From contig OY756970.1 of the NCBI GenBank assembly GCA_963580455.1, forward strand, positions 16,988,001 to 17,052,000: a DNA stretch of 64,000 bases, in the 5' to 3' direction. Under the pieces are notes generated by a model. It had not been told where the DNA came from and searched no databases. It worked only from the letters and a program-made list of their open reading frames with translations. This DNA comes from Euonymus europaeus. Lineage: Eukaryota; Streptophyta; Magnoliopsida; Celastrales; Celastraceae. This document shows positions 1 to 11,000 of this stretch, piece after piece; the stretch's first letter is position 1; each line of letters begins with the position of its first letter. The position numbers were made by a program, and so were the translations under genes.

Positions 1-120
1 AAATATACTCGACAGGTGCGGAAGAATGAACCTGAGAAAGGGAAGAAAAAAAAAACAAGAGCTATGAGCAAGTGGTCCCATATATTATTCAAACTTATCA
101 AACAATCAAATAAAACTTAC

Positions 121-698
121 AATACTATGAATCATCCTATGATATATTGAGGAATTGAACCTTCCACCGCTTCCCAGCTTCACGAACTCCATTATCGTAT
201 CCAACACGACCTCCTGAACTCAAATAAAAAAAAACCTTGAGGAGCCCAAAATTTTAAACTTCCGGAGAATTGAAAAATAATCGACGAAAAGCCAACTTTC
301 AAAGCCTCTTCAGCTTCCTCGGAGACAGCGACGTCGATCAACAGCCTCAAGAATTCATCAAACTTGGACCGGAGCCACGTCCTGTAGATTAACTCGGGGT
401 CCTCCACCTGTTGAGTTTTCAAGAGTATCTTGGAGGACGAGGCAGCAGGAAGCTCCGGTAGCAGAGGAGTGAAGAAAGACTGAAGAGAAAGCAGAGACTC
501 GAGTACGTGAGAAGGAGGGGAGGTTGGGGAAATAAAGGTGAGTAGGAGAGGAAGGTTGTTGATGTGGGCACGTGAGGAGAGGAGCTGATGGCCTAGGGTT
601 TTGAGGTCCGAGAGACTGTCTTTGCTTCTCTTCTTCTTTTGCTTCTTCGAGAAGATCGACGACGCCGCCGCCATTGATTTGGCTATTGGTGTTGCCAT
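121..698 (-). CDS. NOC4: NOC4 nucleolar complex protein, 5' two exons (partial)
   Basis: Start of a NOC4 homologue (CBF/Mak21 family), which with Nop14 acts in nucleolar maturation and export of the small ribosomal subunit. Exon 1 (698 down to 297, 134 codons) begins MATPIAKSMAAASSIF, has a lysine-rich KKQKKKR stretch near residue 20 that looks like a nuclear or nucleolar signal, then LLSSRAHINNLPLLL and WLRSKFDEFLRLL, both typical of plant NOC4. A 83-base intron (GT at 296-295, AG at 215-214) leads to exon 2 (213 down to 121, 31 codons), which reads EVVLDTIMEFVKLGSGG and ends at a GTAAGT donor. Phases are 0/0. Everything downstream lies off the left edge. The open frame running through the intron towards 192 is not coding. 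Family assignment is by remembered similarity to Arabidopsis At2g17250 and is strong for this short segment. Confidence 0.88.
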
Positions 699-3617
699 CG
701 AGCTTCGCAGGGAAAAGGCAGCAGGAGAGGAGAGGAGAGGAGAGGGACGGTGTAGAAGAGTAGGTTTTTAATTTTGAAGTTCTTGGATTGTTTGGTCGTC
801 AGAGATTTTATGTTCTCGTAACGGATACGAGCTTTCTTTCAATACGGTTTCGGATGCAAAGGTTTTTTTTTCCATTTATTATTGGAAATATTGGATGAGA
901 GAGTCCAAAGGATGAACCCCAGCAAGTTTCACAATTTCACCCCCAGCACATACCATCATCAACACTACTAAAATTCAACAAACCGCATGGCTGCTATCAT
1001 ATTTGGTATTTATCTCTCAACCATGAGACTACCATAATCAGATCACTCTTTAATTATTCTAACCTATTTCTCCGATGGGTCAAATAGCTACAACGCAAAG
1101 CCCAATTGAAAAATGAAATGAAAACGAGAAAATGAGGAAGTTACTTGATAACTCTTTGATTTGTAGAGTTATTCATGCTGCCTTTTTTGTACATGAGTTA
1201 GTTCGAGAATGTTTTTAGTCTTTTTAAGCACAAATTGAGGTTTAGTAAGTCATATTTTATTTTAGCGAGTATTTTAATTAGTTTATATTTTGAATAGTTA
1301 GTTTGAGTGATTTATGACTTGTGCGTATGATCATTTCGATTTAACAAGCCATCACGAGAATTTTGGAAAAAAGAATGTCTTATTCTTTTACAAAAATGAG
1401 TTTGTGACCTTTACACAACTACTTTGCATTTTAATGTGTCGTTCGAGGTTTCAATGTTTAAACATGCTTAAATATACCACTTATGAGTTGTTTGCATAGG
1501 TTTCGGATGAATCGGGACTGATCCAGGAATGAAAACCAAAAAATGGAATTGCTGTAAAATATCGTTGTTGATATACTAATATGTATTTTGACGTGTCAAC
1601 GCTGGAATAGCCACTGCAATTTTTATAAAACTCCGATCTCATTGATTCTTTTGGCATTCAAAACTAAAAATATCAAGCTTCACGTGGATATCAAGTTTAT
1701 TAATTTTGGACCATAGATAAAGAAATGGTGAGTGTACAAAGTCAGCTGTAGCAGAGGTCACATGCAATTTTAAGTATCCTTAACATTTTTCCTTTTTACT
1801 TTCATTCTACTGTCCAAAAAAAATGTGATTTATGATGCATTGGAAAGCTAAGAGGCTACAACTATTATATTTAAGTTTTCTCAACTACAACTGTAAAATG
1901 GTCATCTTTGCAGACCACACAACCTGGACGGATTATGCAGCAGGGCATTTTCGAAATTTCAACTTCATTAAATGGGGCATTTGAGACAGTAAAAGAAGGG
2001 TTTTTAGAGAGGTCTCTTAAAAGGGAATATTAGGGCAAAAACGTACATAGGAGGAGCACATAAAGAAGAGGCAGTAGCATATGCAAAAAAGGGAGAAAAA
2101 TCGCTATAACAAAGAAGAAGACAATTGAGAGATTCGGTTCACTCTTTACATTTGTAGATGGGTTGTAATTTTTTGTAATTCTTTCTTTGCTTTGATTATA
2201 TGATTAATATCATAAACTAATTTCCATTACTAGAGCTATAATGTAGCCTAATTTTCTTGATTGGATTTGAAGTTTCAATAAATTTTTGACTTTTTATTCA
2301 TTATTATGTGTTCAAGATTGTTTTTAATGCTATTAAATATATGGTCAATGTTTGATTGATTTATTTATCATTGTTTTATCTAAAAGAAAGAACTGAATAT
2401 TGATTGTATCATGCATGCCTTAAATTGAATGAATGTCAGACATAGATTCATAATTTATGCATTATTTTTTTGGTTCTTTATTGTTTTTTAATGCGCTCTG
2501 ATTTCCTAAATCGTGCTTGAAATAGATGATTGTTGATTAGGAGTAGTTTTGAGTTTTGATATTACCTTAGAAGTGTGTGTCAAATAAATTAGGAAAAATC
2601 TACTGATAACAATAATAATTGTTCAAGGTTTATTAAACTGAGATATATATGGTGAAATCACTTGCTCTAGTATTTCTTAATGTTGATTCTTCTTTCACTT
2701 ACTTGTTGCTATTAATTAATTTTTATTAGTTTGTTTTTCAATTATTCAAACACAAATTTGTATATAAGTATTGTTTGCATTTTGTATCCAAGTATTTTTT
2801 GCAATTGAATTAGTAGTTTATAGTTGATTGAATTAAATATTCCTTGAAAGTTCGATATTTGATATTTGATATTCGATATTTATATTAATTGTTTGCAATT
2901 TCGTGCGCTTGCATATAATTTTCACGACATTACTCATGCCACATAAATTGTGAAGGACTTTCCGATATTAATATCAGATGGAAAGTGAACTTACATATAT
3001 GTTTGTAATCAATTATCATTTCACATACTACATAAATTAAATTTAAGGTAAAAATGTGGGTCATATTTTTGAATGAATATAAATTACACAACATAAATTA
3101 AATTTAAGGTAAAAATGTGGGTCATATTTTTGAATGAATATAAATTACACAACATAAATTAAATTTAAGGTAAAAATGTGGGTCATATTTTTGAATGAAT
3201 ATAAATTACACCTTGATTAAACAGAGACAGAGTTAAGACTAGGAGTCTCCCTTGCAAATGACAAATTCAATTTTGATAGAAATCTTATAATTTTATTCTC
3301 TTTTTATCCGTGCTTTCGAACTCGTACGGTCAGAAAGAGCCACAAGTTCTGAGAAATCGACAAGTTCTGTTCAACTTCGGTGTATTCTCGATCAAGCTTG
3401 AGCAAACTGAGTGCACGCCCGCTATGACAAAATGGTCAAAACCCAGAATCATTTCGTGCATATTTAAAATTTGACAAAATCACAATTCAAATGGCCGGTC
3501 ACGATGCAACTGCTCTTTATCGAAGTATAATATGAAAGGCGAAGGGCGCCTCCTTTATCGACATTCTTTGTCAACAAAAGCCCACACGTCTCCGTCTTCT
3601 CTATTCCTATCAGAAAA
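699..3617. other. Gene-free interval between NOC4 and AVT3
   Basis: About 2.9 kb with no supported gene. The left part is the divergent promoter and 5' UTR side of NOC4 (GA-rich 721-750 on the + strand). The rest is AT-rich, with only short, compositionally poor open frames such as 1314-1499. A three-copy 61-bp tandem repeat lies at 3031-3211 and is listed separately. The last 100 bases before 3618 are the probable 5' UTR of the transporter gene. Confidence 0.6.
3031..3211. repeat. 61-bp tandem repeat, three copies
   Basis: Copies start at 3031, 3092 and 3153, each beginning CATAAATTAAATTTAAGG and running through AATGTGGGTCATATTTTTG to TATAAATTACAC. The copies are practically identical, so the array is young. 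It is non-coding, and its role is unknown. Confidence 0.9.
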
Positions 3618-4883
3618 ATGGTGCTCGCCAAGAAATCATCATCTCCTAATCGGCCGAGGGAGGATTCGCCTCTGTTGGGAGGAGCAACGGCGGTGCCCCT
3701 CTCCTCTCAGCCCAAAACATTTGCCAATGTCTTCATAGCCATCGTGGGTGCGGGCGTTTTGGGACTTCCGTACGCCTTCAAGCGCACGGGATGGCTCATG
3801 AGCCTCCTTATGCTTTTTTCCGTTGCCGGATTGACCTACCACTGCATGATGCTGTTGATTCACACCCGTCGGAAACTGGAATCAACTTCCGAATTCTCCA
3901 AGATCGCTTCTTTTGGGGATTTGGGTTTCGTCGTTTGCGGGTCCATTGGGAGAATCGTTGTGGATGTAATGATCGTGCTTTCTCAAGCTGGTTTCTGTGT
4001 TGGGTATCTAATTTTCATTGCCAATACCTTGGCCAATTTTTCAAACGAATCGTTCTTCTATTCTTCGCGTATTTGGGGATTTTCCGCCAAGAGTTTGTAT
4101 ATTTGGGGCTGTTTCCCATTTCAGTTGGGGTTGAATTCGATCCCGAGCTTGACCCATCTAGCACCTTTGAGTATCTTCGCTGATATTGTTGATCTTGGGG
4201 CAATGGCCGCGGTACTCGTGGACGATGTGATAATTATTTCGAATGATAGGCTGCCGGTTCAAGCCTTTGGGGGTTTGTCTGTGTTCTTTTATGGCATGGG
4301 TGTGGCTGTGTATGCCTTTGAAGGGATTGGTATGGTTTTGCCTTTAGAATCCGAGGCAAAAGACAAGGACAAGTTTGGAAGAAGCTTGGGATTGAGCATG
4401 GCTATCATTTCTTTGATATATGGAGCATTTGGAGCATTGGGTTACTTTGCTTTTGGTCAGGAAACCAAAGATATCATTACTGCTAACTTAGGGGCTGGAG
4501 TAGTGAGCACTTTGGTTCAACTGGGTCTTTGTATCAATCTGTTCTTCACTTTTCCTCTGATGATGAATCCAGTTTACGAGATAGCCGAAAGAAGGTTTTG
4601 GGGTGGTAGATATTGCTTGTGGATGAGGTGGGTGCTGGTTTTGGTGGTCAGTTTGGTTGCTTTGTTGGTGCCTAATTTTGCAGATTTCTTGTCTTTGGTG
4701 GGTAGCAGTGTATGCTGCGGATTGGGGTTTGTTTTACCTGCTTTGTTTCACTTGTTAGTATTTAAGGAAGAGATGGGGTGGAAAGGCTGGTCTGTGGATG
4801 TTGGGATTGTGTCATTGGGACTTGTTCTTGCTGTTTCTGGAACTTGGTTTGCTCTAGCGGAAATTTTCTCTGTGAAGGTATAG
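3618..4883 (+). CDS. AVT3: AVT3-type vacuolar amino acid transporter
   Basis: Intronless 421-residue member of the AAAP amino acid transporter family. The hallmark first membrane segment is present at about residues 34-55 (KTFANVFIAIVGAGVLGLPY, then AFKRTGW), followed by roughly ten more hydrophobic segments. The N-terminus is short and hydrophilic with no signal peptide, as expected. AVT3 proteins in Arabidopsis sit in the tonoplast and export neutral amino acids from the vacuole; that role is inferred here from family. The start at 3618 is chosen because it gives the family length and a cytosolic N-tail. A frame-shifted upstream ATG at 3532 gives an unrelated peptide. An AATAAA-type signal (ACAATAAATTGG, about 4983-4993) fits a short 3' UTR. 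The next gene, MT4, lies 0.9 kb downstream on the same strand; the pair is also adjacent in Arabidopsis as I recall. Confidence 0.9.
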   Translation: MVLAKKSSSPNRPREDSPLLGGATAVPLSSQPKTFANVFIAIVGAGVLGLPYAFKRTGWLMSLLMLFSVAGLTYHCMMLLIHTRRKLESTSEFSKIASFGDLGFVVCGSIGRIVVDVMIVLSQAGFCVGYLIFIANTLANFSNESFFYSSRIWGFSAKSLYIWGCFPFQLGLNSIPSLTHLAPLSIFADIVDLGAMAAVLVDDVIIISNDRLPVQAFGGLSVFFYGMGVAVYAFEGIGMVLPLESEAKDKDKFGRSLGLSMAIISLIYGAFGALGYFAFGQETKDIITANLGAGVVSTLVQLGLCINLFFTFPLMMNPVYEIAERRFWGGRYCLWMRWVLVLVVSLVALLVPNFADFLSLVGSSVCCGLGFVLPALFHLLVFKEEMGWKGWSVDVGIVSLGLVLAVSGTWFALAEIFSVKV

Positions 4884-5797
4884 TGCTAGAATAAACTGTT
4901 CTGTAGTCAGTTTGTGTCATTACTTGCGGCTCAAAAGATTGTTTGCTATGGTCGCTTTTTTACATGACTCATTGCAATGTTGTACAATAAATTGGAAGGA
5001 AGTATTTTTTTGCTTATTTTGCTCTTCAAGTCTTGTGACTCTCCAATTGTTTATTTAATCTACTTGGCGCATGGGTTGAGAGGGATTCGCGAATATCGAA
5101 CTCCTGTTTTGTTTGGTGCGACACTTTGAGGTGTTTGGATGAATTCGGAGGGGTTTAAAAATCCCTCACAATCTCTCTTTTTCTTTCTGAACCGTTAAAC
5201 ATGAGGGGTTCAAAGTGCCATTGCATTAAATACAAAGTTACAAAGTTTACTTTCATAAACTTCTCCCAATTCAAAATCTCTCAATCGCTTCCAATCCTCA
5301 TACCAAACATATCCTCATACCAAGCACGGTCTTACTTGCAATGATCATCAGTAAGCAGTAAATAAGGAAGCCTTTCTTCACTTATTTGGGTTTTCCAGTT
5401 TTTCCACTCTCATTTGTATATTTACTCGATTTGATCAATAAGTAGAAGATTTTGTTTATCGATACCAATTTGATGACTCTCCTCGCATTACTGCTGATTC
5501 TGGATCGATTTTGGCGTGGAGAGAGCCAAAAACTTGAAATAGATGACAGCTGTGAGTTAAAGAAGCCACGCAAAATTGGAAATGGTGTTTGTCATTAGGA
5601 GAAACATGCCACGTAATTAATTTGTCTGCCACGTAGCACCGCGTTGTACCTCGGACAGAATGTAAAGAGCCAGGTGTACTGACAGAACAAGCAAGAATGC
5701 CATGTGTACATTCCGCTAGGACACTCGTCGTCCAACAGAGGCCAGAGAAATGTTATTTAAGGAGCGATTACAAGCACTGAATAATTATCAGTAAAAA
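4884..5797. other. AVT3 3' UTR, possible MITE remnant, MT4 promoter
   Basis: The first 110 bases are the likely 3' UTR of the transporter. Around 5128-5330 there is an AT-rich stretch whose ends (GAGGTGTTTGGATGAATTC on the left, and ATCCTCATACCAAACATATC read inversely on the right) look like degraded terminal inverted repeats of a small MITE; I could not define a target-site duplication. The last 200 bases are the metallothionein promoter. Confidence 0.4.
5600..5797 (+). promoter_or_regulatory. Putative MT4 promoter with ACGT boxes and TATA element
   Basis: Two copies of GCCACGTA (5608-5615 and 5628-5635) have the ACGT core of bZIP/ABA-response elements. An ACATGCC next to the first resembles part of an RY seed element. 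A TATA-like TTATTTAA sits at 5753-5760, 38 bases before the ATG, implying a very short leader. This fits the seed-stage, ABA-linked expression known for MT4 genes; activity is inferred, not shown. Confidence 0.45.
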
Positions 5798-6052
5798 ATG
5801 GCAGATGTGAGTGGAGGTGCGGCAGTATGCAACGACAGGTGTGGGTGCCCAATGCCGTGCCCCGGCGGTTTGGGTTGCAGGTGCAGGTCGAGTGAGCCGA
5901 CCTTGGCAGGAGAGGAGCACAGGAAATGCTCTTGTGGGGAGCATTGCGGGTGCAACCCCTGTACTTGTGGAAGGAACGCTGAACTCACTGGGACTGGAAA
6001 GGCTTCCTGCAGGTGCGGCCAAGGTTGTACTTGTGTCACCTGTGCCTCTTGA
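5798..6052 (+). CDS. MT4: Type 4 (Ec-like) metallothionein
   Basis: 84-residue cysteine-rich protein with the three cysteine clusters of plant type 4 metallothioneins: six Cys in residues 11-29 ([10 protein letters not shown] and CRC), six in the middle (CSC, CGEHCGC, CTC) and five at the C-terminus ([12 protein letters not shown]), 17 in all, the family number. A histidine (in GEHC) falls in the middle cluster, which in wheat Ec helps bind zinc. The protein binds Zn and stores it in maturing seeds; this role comes from the family. No intron is needed. Two other long open frames over the same DNA (5811-6065 + and 5788-6039 -) lack this pattern and are shadows. A TATA-like element lies at 5753-5760. 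Confidence 0.95.
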   Translation: MADVSGGAAVCNDRCGCPMPCPGGLGCRCRSSEPTLAGEEHRKCSCGEHCGCNPCTCGRNAELTGTGKASCRCGQGCTCVTCAS

Positions 6053-6770
6053 ATTCGGTAACTAAGACTAATATATAATACCTGCCTCTATATATATGCA
6101 ATGTACTGCATGTATATATAATATATTTGTGTATGTATGTACGCGTTGATGATGTAAATTATGGCACCTAAATAATCTCTGTACTTGTTTTGCTATTAAC
6201 TTTCCACCATGAGTAATAATATATTGTTATTGTACTCGAGTGTCTCGAGAAGATACGTTTGCCATTTCCAACAAGGAATCATGATGATCGCTGGGTGAAG
6301 TTGATTTCCAGCCACCAAATAAAAAAGAAAGAATTAAGAGTCAAAATTGTTGCTCCAATTCGTCAAGTCTTGATCATCAAGATCCACCAGTATCATGTTG
6401 AACCCACTATACTGATCATCTGCCTTCTTCAAAACTTCCTCAGCAAATTCCAATGGGCTTTTCTTGCCTGAGATTTACGAAAAATGGTTATCCTAAAAGT
6501 ATGGCCGGCCATGTAAGAGAGTCATGTGAGAACTACGACTAAGAGGATTTAATAAGTGTTAGGGCTTTTTTGGATAAAAAGAAAGGAGGATTAAATAGAG
6601 TAGTGTAAAATTAAGTAGGGTAGAGTAAAATAATCAAATGAAATTTTACCTAGACTAAGAGTTAATTAAAATATAAATTATTAATTTTGTTTAGATAGGA
6701 GTAAGGTAGATTAAATAATTAAAATTTTTAAAATGATTTATGATCCCTTACTCTATCCTCCTAACCCTGA

Positions 6771-7054
6771 GGGTGTGTTTGATAAGAGGGTAATAAATAT
6801 GAGTATAATGTATTACTAGGATAATTATTACCCACCTATTTATATTGATAACCATTACTCCCAAAATATGAAGAAAATTGCCTAAAAATATTACCCAAGT
6901 AAATAATATTGATAACCATTACTCCCAAAATATGAAGAAAATTGCCTAAAAATATTACCCAAGTAAATAATATACATGCATGCCAAATATGAGTATTTGT
7001 TTATCCATGTAATTTTAATTACTTTGTAATTATTACACCTTTATCAAACACGGG
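6771..7054. mobile_element. Inner MITE nested in the outer MITE
   Basis: Left end GGGTGTGTTTGATAAGAGGG and right end, read inversely, CCCGTGTTTGATAAAGGTG, both continuing into TAATAA. These form imperfect terminal inverted repeats. The target-site duplication is not clear. It carries an internal 64-bp tandem duplication (6843-6906 and 6907-6970). Confidence 0.6.
6843..6973. repeat. 64-bp tandem duplication inside the inner MITE
   Basis: Two copies starting at 6843 and 6907, both reading TATTGATAACCATTACTCCC and on through GAAGAAAATTGCC to CCCAAGTAAATAA, without differences that I can see. Confidence 0.85.
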
Positions 7055-7763
7055 TACAATTAGTAATGTAGAAGATAACTTATCCCCTACACTACCCTTC
7101 TAAACCCTCCTTATCTAAATCCAAATAAGATAGATAATTACTACTCTACTTAATTCTCCAAATTTCCAATCCAAGCAAACCCTTAATGTTCACCCTCAAT
7201 ATCAACAATGTCTTTTTCTCTCATTGAAAGATGTGGGAAAAACAAAACAAAATCGTGTGGGCTCAATATATCAACAAAAATCATACAATCTAAAACGAAT
7301 AATTTTATTGATAATCATACAATCCAAAACAAATAATATTATTGATGCGTATGAAAGTTTGAAAATTGTAACATGCCATCAAGATGAACATTGCTAAACA
7401 ATATGTGCAGCAGATTCTTTAAAAAGGCAGCAAGAGGTGGTAGTAGCAATGCCATAAAGATAGACATTGTCACATTGCCAAACAAGATGTGCGGTAGAGT
7501 TCTTCAAAAAAGCAGCAAGAGGTGGTAGTAGCTTCTACAGTTCTACCGACATTGAGCAATATGCTACGATGACCATCTACAAGTGAGGGTCGAAAGAGAG
7601 AGACTCAGGTCAGCTTGAAAGAGGTGTTGAAAAGGGTTTGGCATGAAGATCTCCCAACATTCTTTTTTTCAATCATTCAAAATGAAAATTTGAAAAATAT
7701 TCACCCACGAAAACATTTCATAACCTCTCTCAACATCAAACAAGATTCACTTTTAGCTGTCCT

Positions 7764-7875
7764 CATGTTAAAACCCAAACTATCTACTATCTAGTCACAA
7801 TAGTGCATCCCCAATCCAACATGTTAAAACCCAAACTATCTACTATCTAGTCACAATAGTGCATCCCCAATCCAA
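7764..7875. repeat. 56-bp tandem duplication upstream of the bromodomain gene
   Basis: Two identical copies starting at 7764 and 7820 (CATGTTAAAACCCAAACTAT to CATCCCCAATCCAA), about 200-320 bases before the start codon of the bromodomain gene, in its likely promoter. Confidence 0.88.
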
Positions 7876-8083
7876 TGAATTTGTCCGTTCGTCAATGAAG
7901 AAGATTCCAAATCCGCATATGCGCTCCACGTGTTCCTCCTCACGTGACGAGCATGCTCCTCTCTCCAAAAAGTCAATATGATCAAATAGGAAAAAACAGA
8001 TTTTTATAAATAAAAAAAATGAGAAGGACAAACAAATCACAAAAAAACAGAGAGAGGGGAAAGGAAGAAAGACTCATAAAGAG

Positions 8084-11000
8084 ATGGGTAAGATAGTAGA
8101 GAAGAGGAAGAAGGGCAGGCCTTCTCTCATGGACATCCAAAAACGCGCCCTTAAAGAACAACAACAGAAGCTTCAGAAGAGAAGCAACAGTACTGCCCAT
8201 AATTCCTCCTCTGATTACAAATCTGCCACTGCCGTTCCTCTCCGGCGATCCACCCGCAGGAATTCTAATGTTTCGCCAGAGAGGGACCATACAGACAATG
8301 AAGATGAATTACTGCGTGGGATGCGGAGAGAGAATAAGATGAAGATGGTGCTCAAATTGCCTACGTCGCAAAATTCGATGCATGATTCCGGGGCCGCCTC
8401 GGATACTGAACTGAACGAGGAGGAGGATAATCATGATCTTGCAGCGTCGAACCAGAAGAAGCTAAAAATCAATGGGATTGGGGATGGATCTGGGATCGGC
8501 GAGAATGACAAGGTATTCAGCAAACTGGGCTTTATTGTGCCCGACAAACAATATTATTGCTTCGTTCGGAAAACAGAATTTCGAAAAAATGGTTAAAACG
8601 ATGTTATTAACTTCCATCAGTTCCATAGGGTTTGGACTTTACCGTTTTCCGTTTTCGCTTTGAAAAATTGAGGAAAAAGAGCGCCAAAACTACTTTTGAG
8701 GTCATTTAGGAATTCCTTGAATTGCGGGATATATATTAGGAATTCTAGAACTTCAGTGGCAGTGGTTGACTGGGTCAGTGTTTTTTTTTTGCCCTTTCTT
8801 TTGGTATTTGGCTTAGGAAATCCGTCTATTTGAAATCTGGACGGTGCGTGGCTCTAGAATTCCTGTGATTTTTCATTTTTCAGATAATTTTTTTATAATT
8901 AATTGGATATTCAGAAATTGTATTTAATGATTTAATCTGTCTTCTGTTGAACTGGACTGGCAGAATAATGATTTGACTGTCATGACTCATATCCAAAGAA
9001 AAAGAACATGTCTTTTCATAAGTAATGATTCTGGACTTTTTCGGGGTTTTCTGTATCTGTATTTGCCCTTTTTGGCAGCCTTTGAAGTTTGAAATTTGAA
9101 TGCCATGCTACCAAAGCATTTTCCAAATAAAAGAATCATCACCTGTTAGTTTAATAGTTCATTTATATCATTCCTTTTCTTTTTATTATCGATCTTCAGG
9201 CGGAGAAGCCCGCTTCTAGTACTAACCAAGCAAGTAAACACCCAGGTTCGTCAACTATCTTCTGCACCCATTTGCTGAAAAAGGAAAATTTGTGAACTTT
9301 TTGTTTGACTGTTGATCGTCGGTTGGTTATTTAGGGACTCAGTTGGATTCAGGACTCTCAACTCCTTTACCTAATGAAAAGCTATTACTGTTCATCCTCG
9401 ATAGGCTTCAAAAGTATGTCTTTCAGCTAGAGTGATCTTAATTCCCAGACTCGTTTTTTGCTCTAGATTTTCTCCCCATTGACAAAGATTAGTTTCATTC
9501 TGAATAAATTTAATTCAGGAAGGATTCTTATGGTGTATTCTCGGAGCCAGTTGACCTCAATGAGGTGAGTTATAACTTGTTGATGCATTGTCTTCATTAT
9601 CTTATGCAATTATTTTTTCGTATCCGTCTTTTTTGTTGATGTTATCATTCTTTGCAGCTTCCGGATTACCTTGATGTGGTTGAACACCCTATGGATTTCA
9701 GCACTGTGCGAAAGAAACTCACTGTTGGAGTTTATTCCTACTTAGAACAGTTTGAGGTTGATTTCTGTCCTTTTGGTTACGTCTTAGGTAGTGTCAACAT
9801 CCTATTGGATATGTGTTACTTACTTTATTTTGAATGCTACAGAATTTTCTTAACGCCATCGAAGGGTGCCAAATAGCAAACTACAAGAGAAATGAAAGAG
9901 CAAAAAATAAAATTACAAGAGCAGGCTATTGGATTTGCTGTTTTGGATTACTTTTATGGTTTTGAATTTTAAGTTTCTTTAGGTTCTGTTTTTAGCATTT
10001 AATTTTTTCTAATAAAATGTACGCATCTTTGTTTTCTCATTGATAAATATTTTATGAGAACTTGCTAAAGAAATTGAAATGGTATTATTTTTTTGTTTCT
10101 TGATATCTGATTTTTGCATTTGAATGTAAGGAACCCCAGAAATTTGGTTTGCATTATAACCACATGTGTTTATCAAGCGCTCTGACTTGGTGACAGGTAT
10201 TTGCTCTTTTGTAACTCAGCCCGATTGAGTGGAATTCAAGATTTCTTAGGCGATGCCTGCTAAAATTGGCTCAAGAACAAAATTGATTGATTTAATAATC
10301 ATCGATTATGAGCATTAGATTTAGCCTGGTCTTTTTAACTGGGAAGCAAAAGCCTCTTAGGAAATTTTTGGTTGCTCCTTTTCAGCATTATCTATATTTC
10401 TGTTGTGGAGAATCTTTTATATTCCGAGTATTGTAAAAAGCTGAGGAACAGGCACGTGCTTGATTAGTTTGTTTGATTAGGGAAACCATGCAATGCAGTA
10501 GTACTTGAGTTGCTTTCTTTTCTTCTTCACATGCATTCAGTTTATGTGGATATACTAATATACTATTCATTTGATTAGCCATTTCGATTGCAAAAGATTA
10601 CCAGAGATTGACTCTTCCCATTCTCTGTGACGATCCTTGCTGCTATAAAATAATCTTTTTTGAGGGAAATAAAACTTTGCTTGGATTGATTGTTATTATC
10701 TTAAATGTTTGGCTCAACCCTCGTGTTTTGGATTTTCCAACACCCTTGTCTGATGATCACCTGATACTGCTGTTTGATTTGCTAGAGTTACGCATCTCCG
10801 ACTAATGAAGACTGAATTGTTTTCTTTCTAATCTTGCAGAAAGATGTTTTTTTAATCTGTTCAAATGGGATGCAGTATAATGCCCCAGATACCATCTATT
10901 TTCGCCAGGTGCAGTCATCCTACGTTTTCTTATATGCTATTTTATTTTCGGGCCATATTTCTGTATAGTCTGAAATTTTGATTTTATCGCCAGGCACGAT

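Larger units (their letters stand above)
6562..7182. mobile_element. Tourist-like (PIF/Harbinger) MITE, outer element
   Basis: Terminal inverted repeats: GGGCTTTTTTGGAT at 6562 and, read inversely from 7182, GGGTTTGCTTGGAT. The similarity continues about 45 bases inwards to TTAAATAGAGTAG / TTAAGTAGAGTAG. The element is flanked on both sides by TTA (6559-6561 and 7183-7185), the 3-bp target site typical of PIF/Harbinger. It has no coding capacity. It contains a second, different MITE at about 6771-7054. Confidence 0.75.
6053..8083. other. Gene-free interval with nested MITEs, MT4 to bromodomain gene
   Basis: The first 150 bases are the AT-rich 3' UTR of MT4. The middle is occupied by the MITE pair at 6562-7182. 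From 7190 to 8083 I see no gene; there is a 56-bp tandem duplication at 7764-7875, and the 5' UTR of the bromodomain gene (GA-rich, about 8045-8083). Confidence 0.55.

Noticed and set aside
3031..3211. Regular 61-bp repeats as a CRISPR-like array
   Set aside because: Three head-to-tail copies with no spacers, in a plant nuclear context; a plain tandem duplication.
5788..6065. Three other long frames over MT4
   Set aside because: Only the 5798-6052 + frame has the 17-cysteine pattern; the rest are shadows of its composition.
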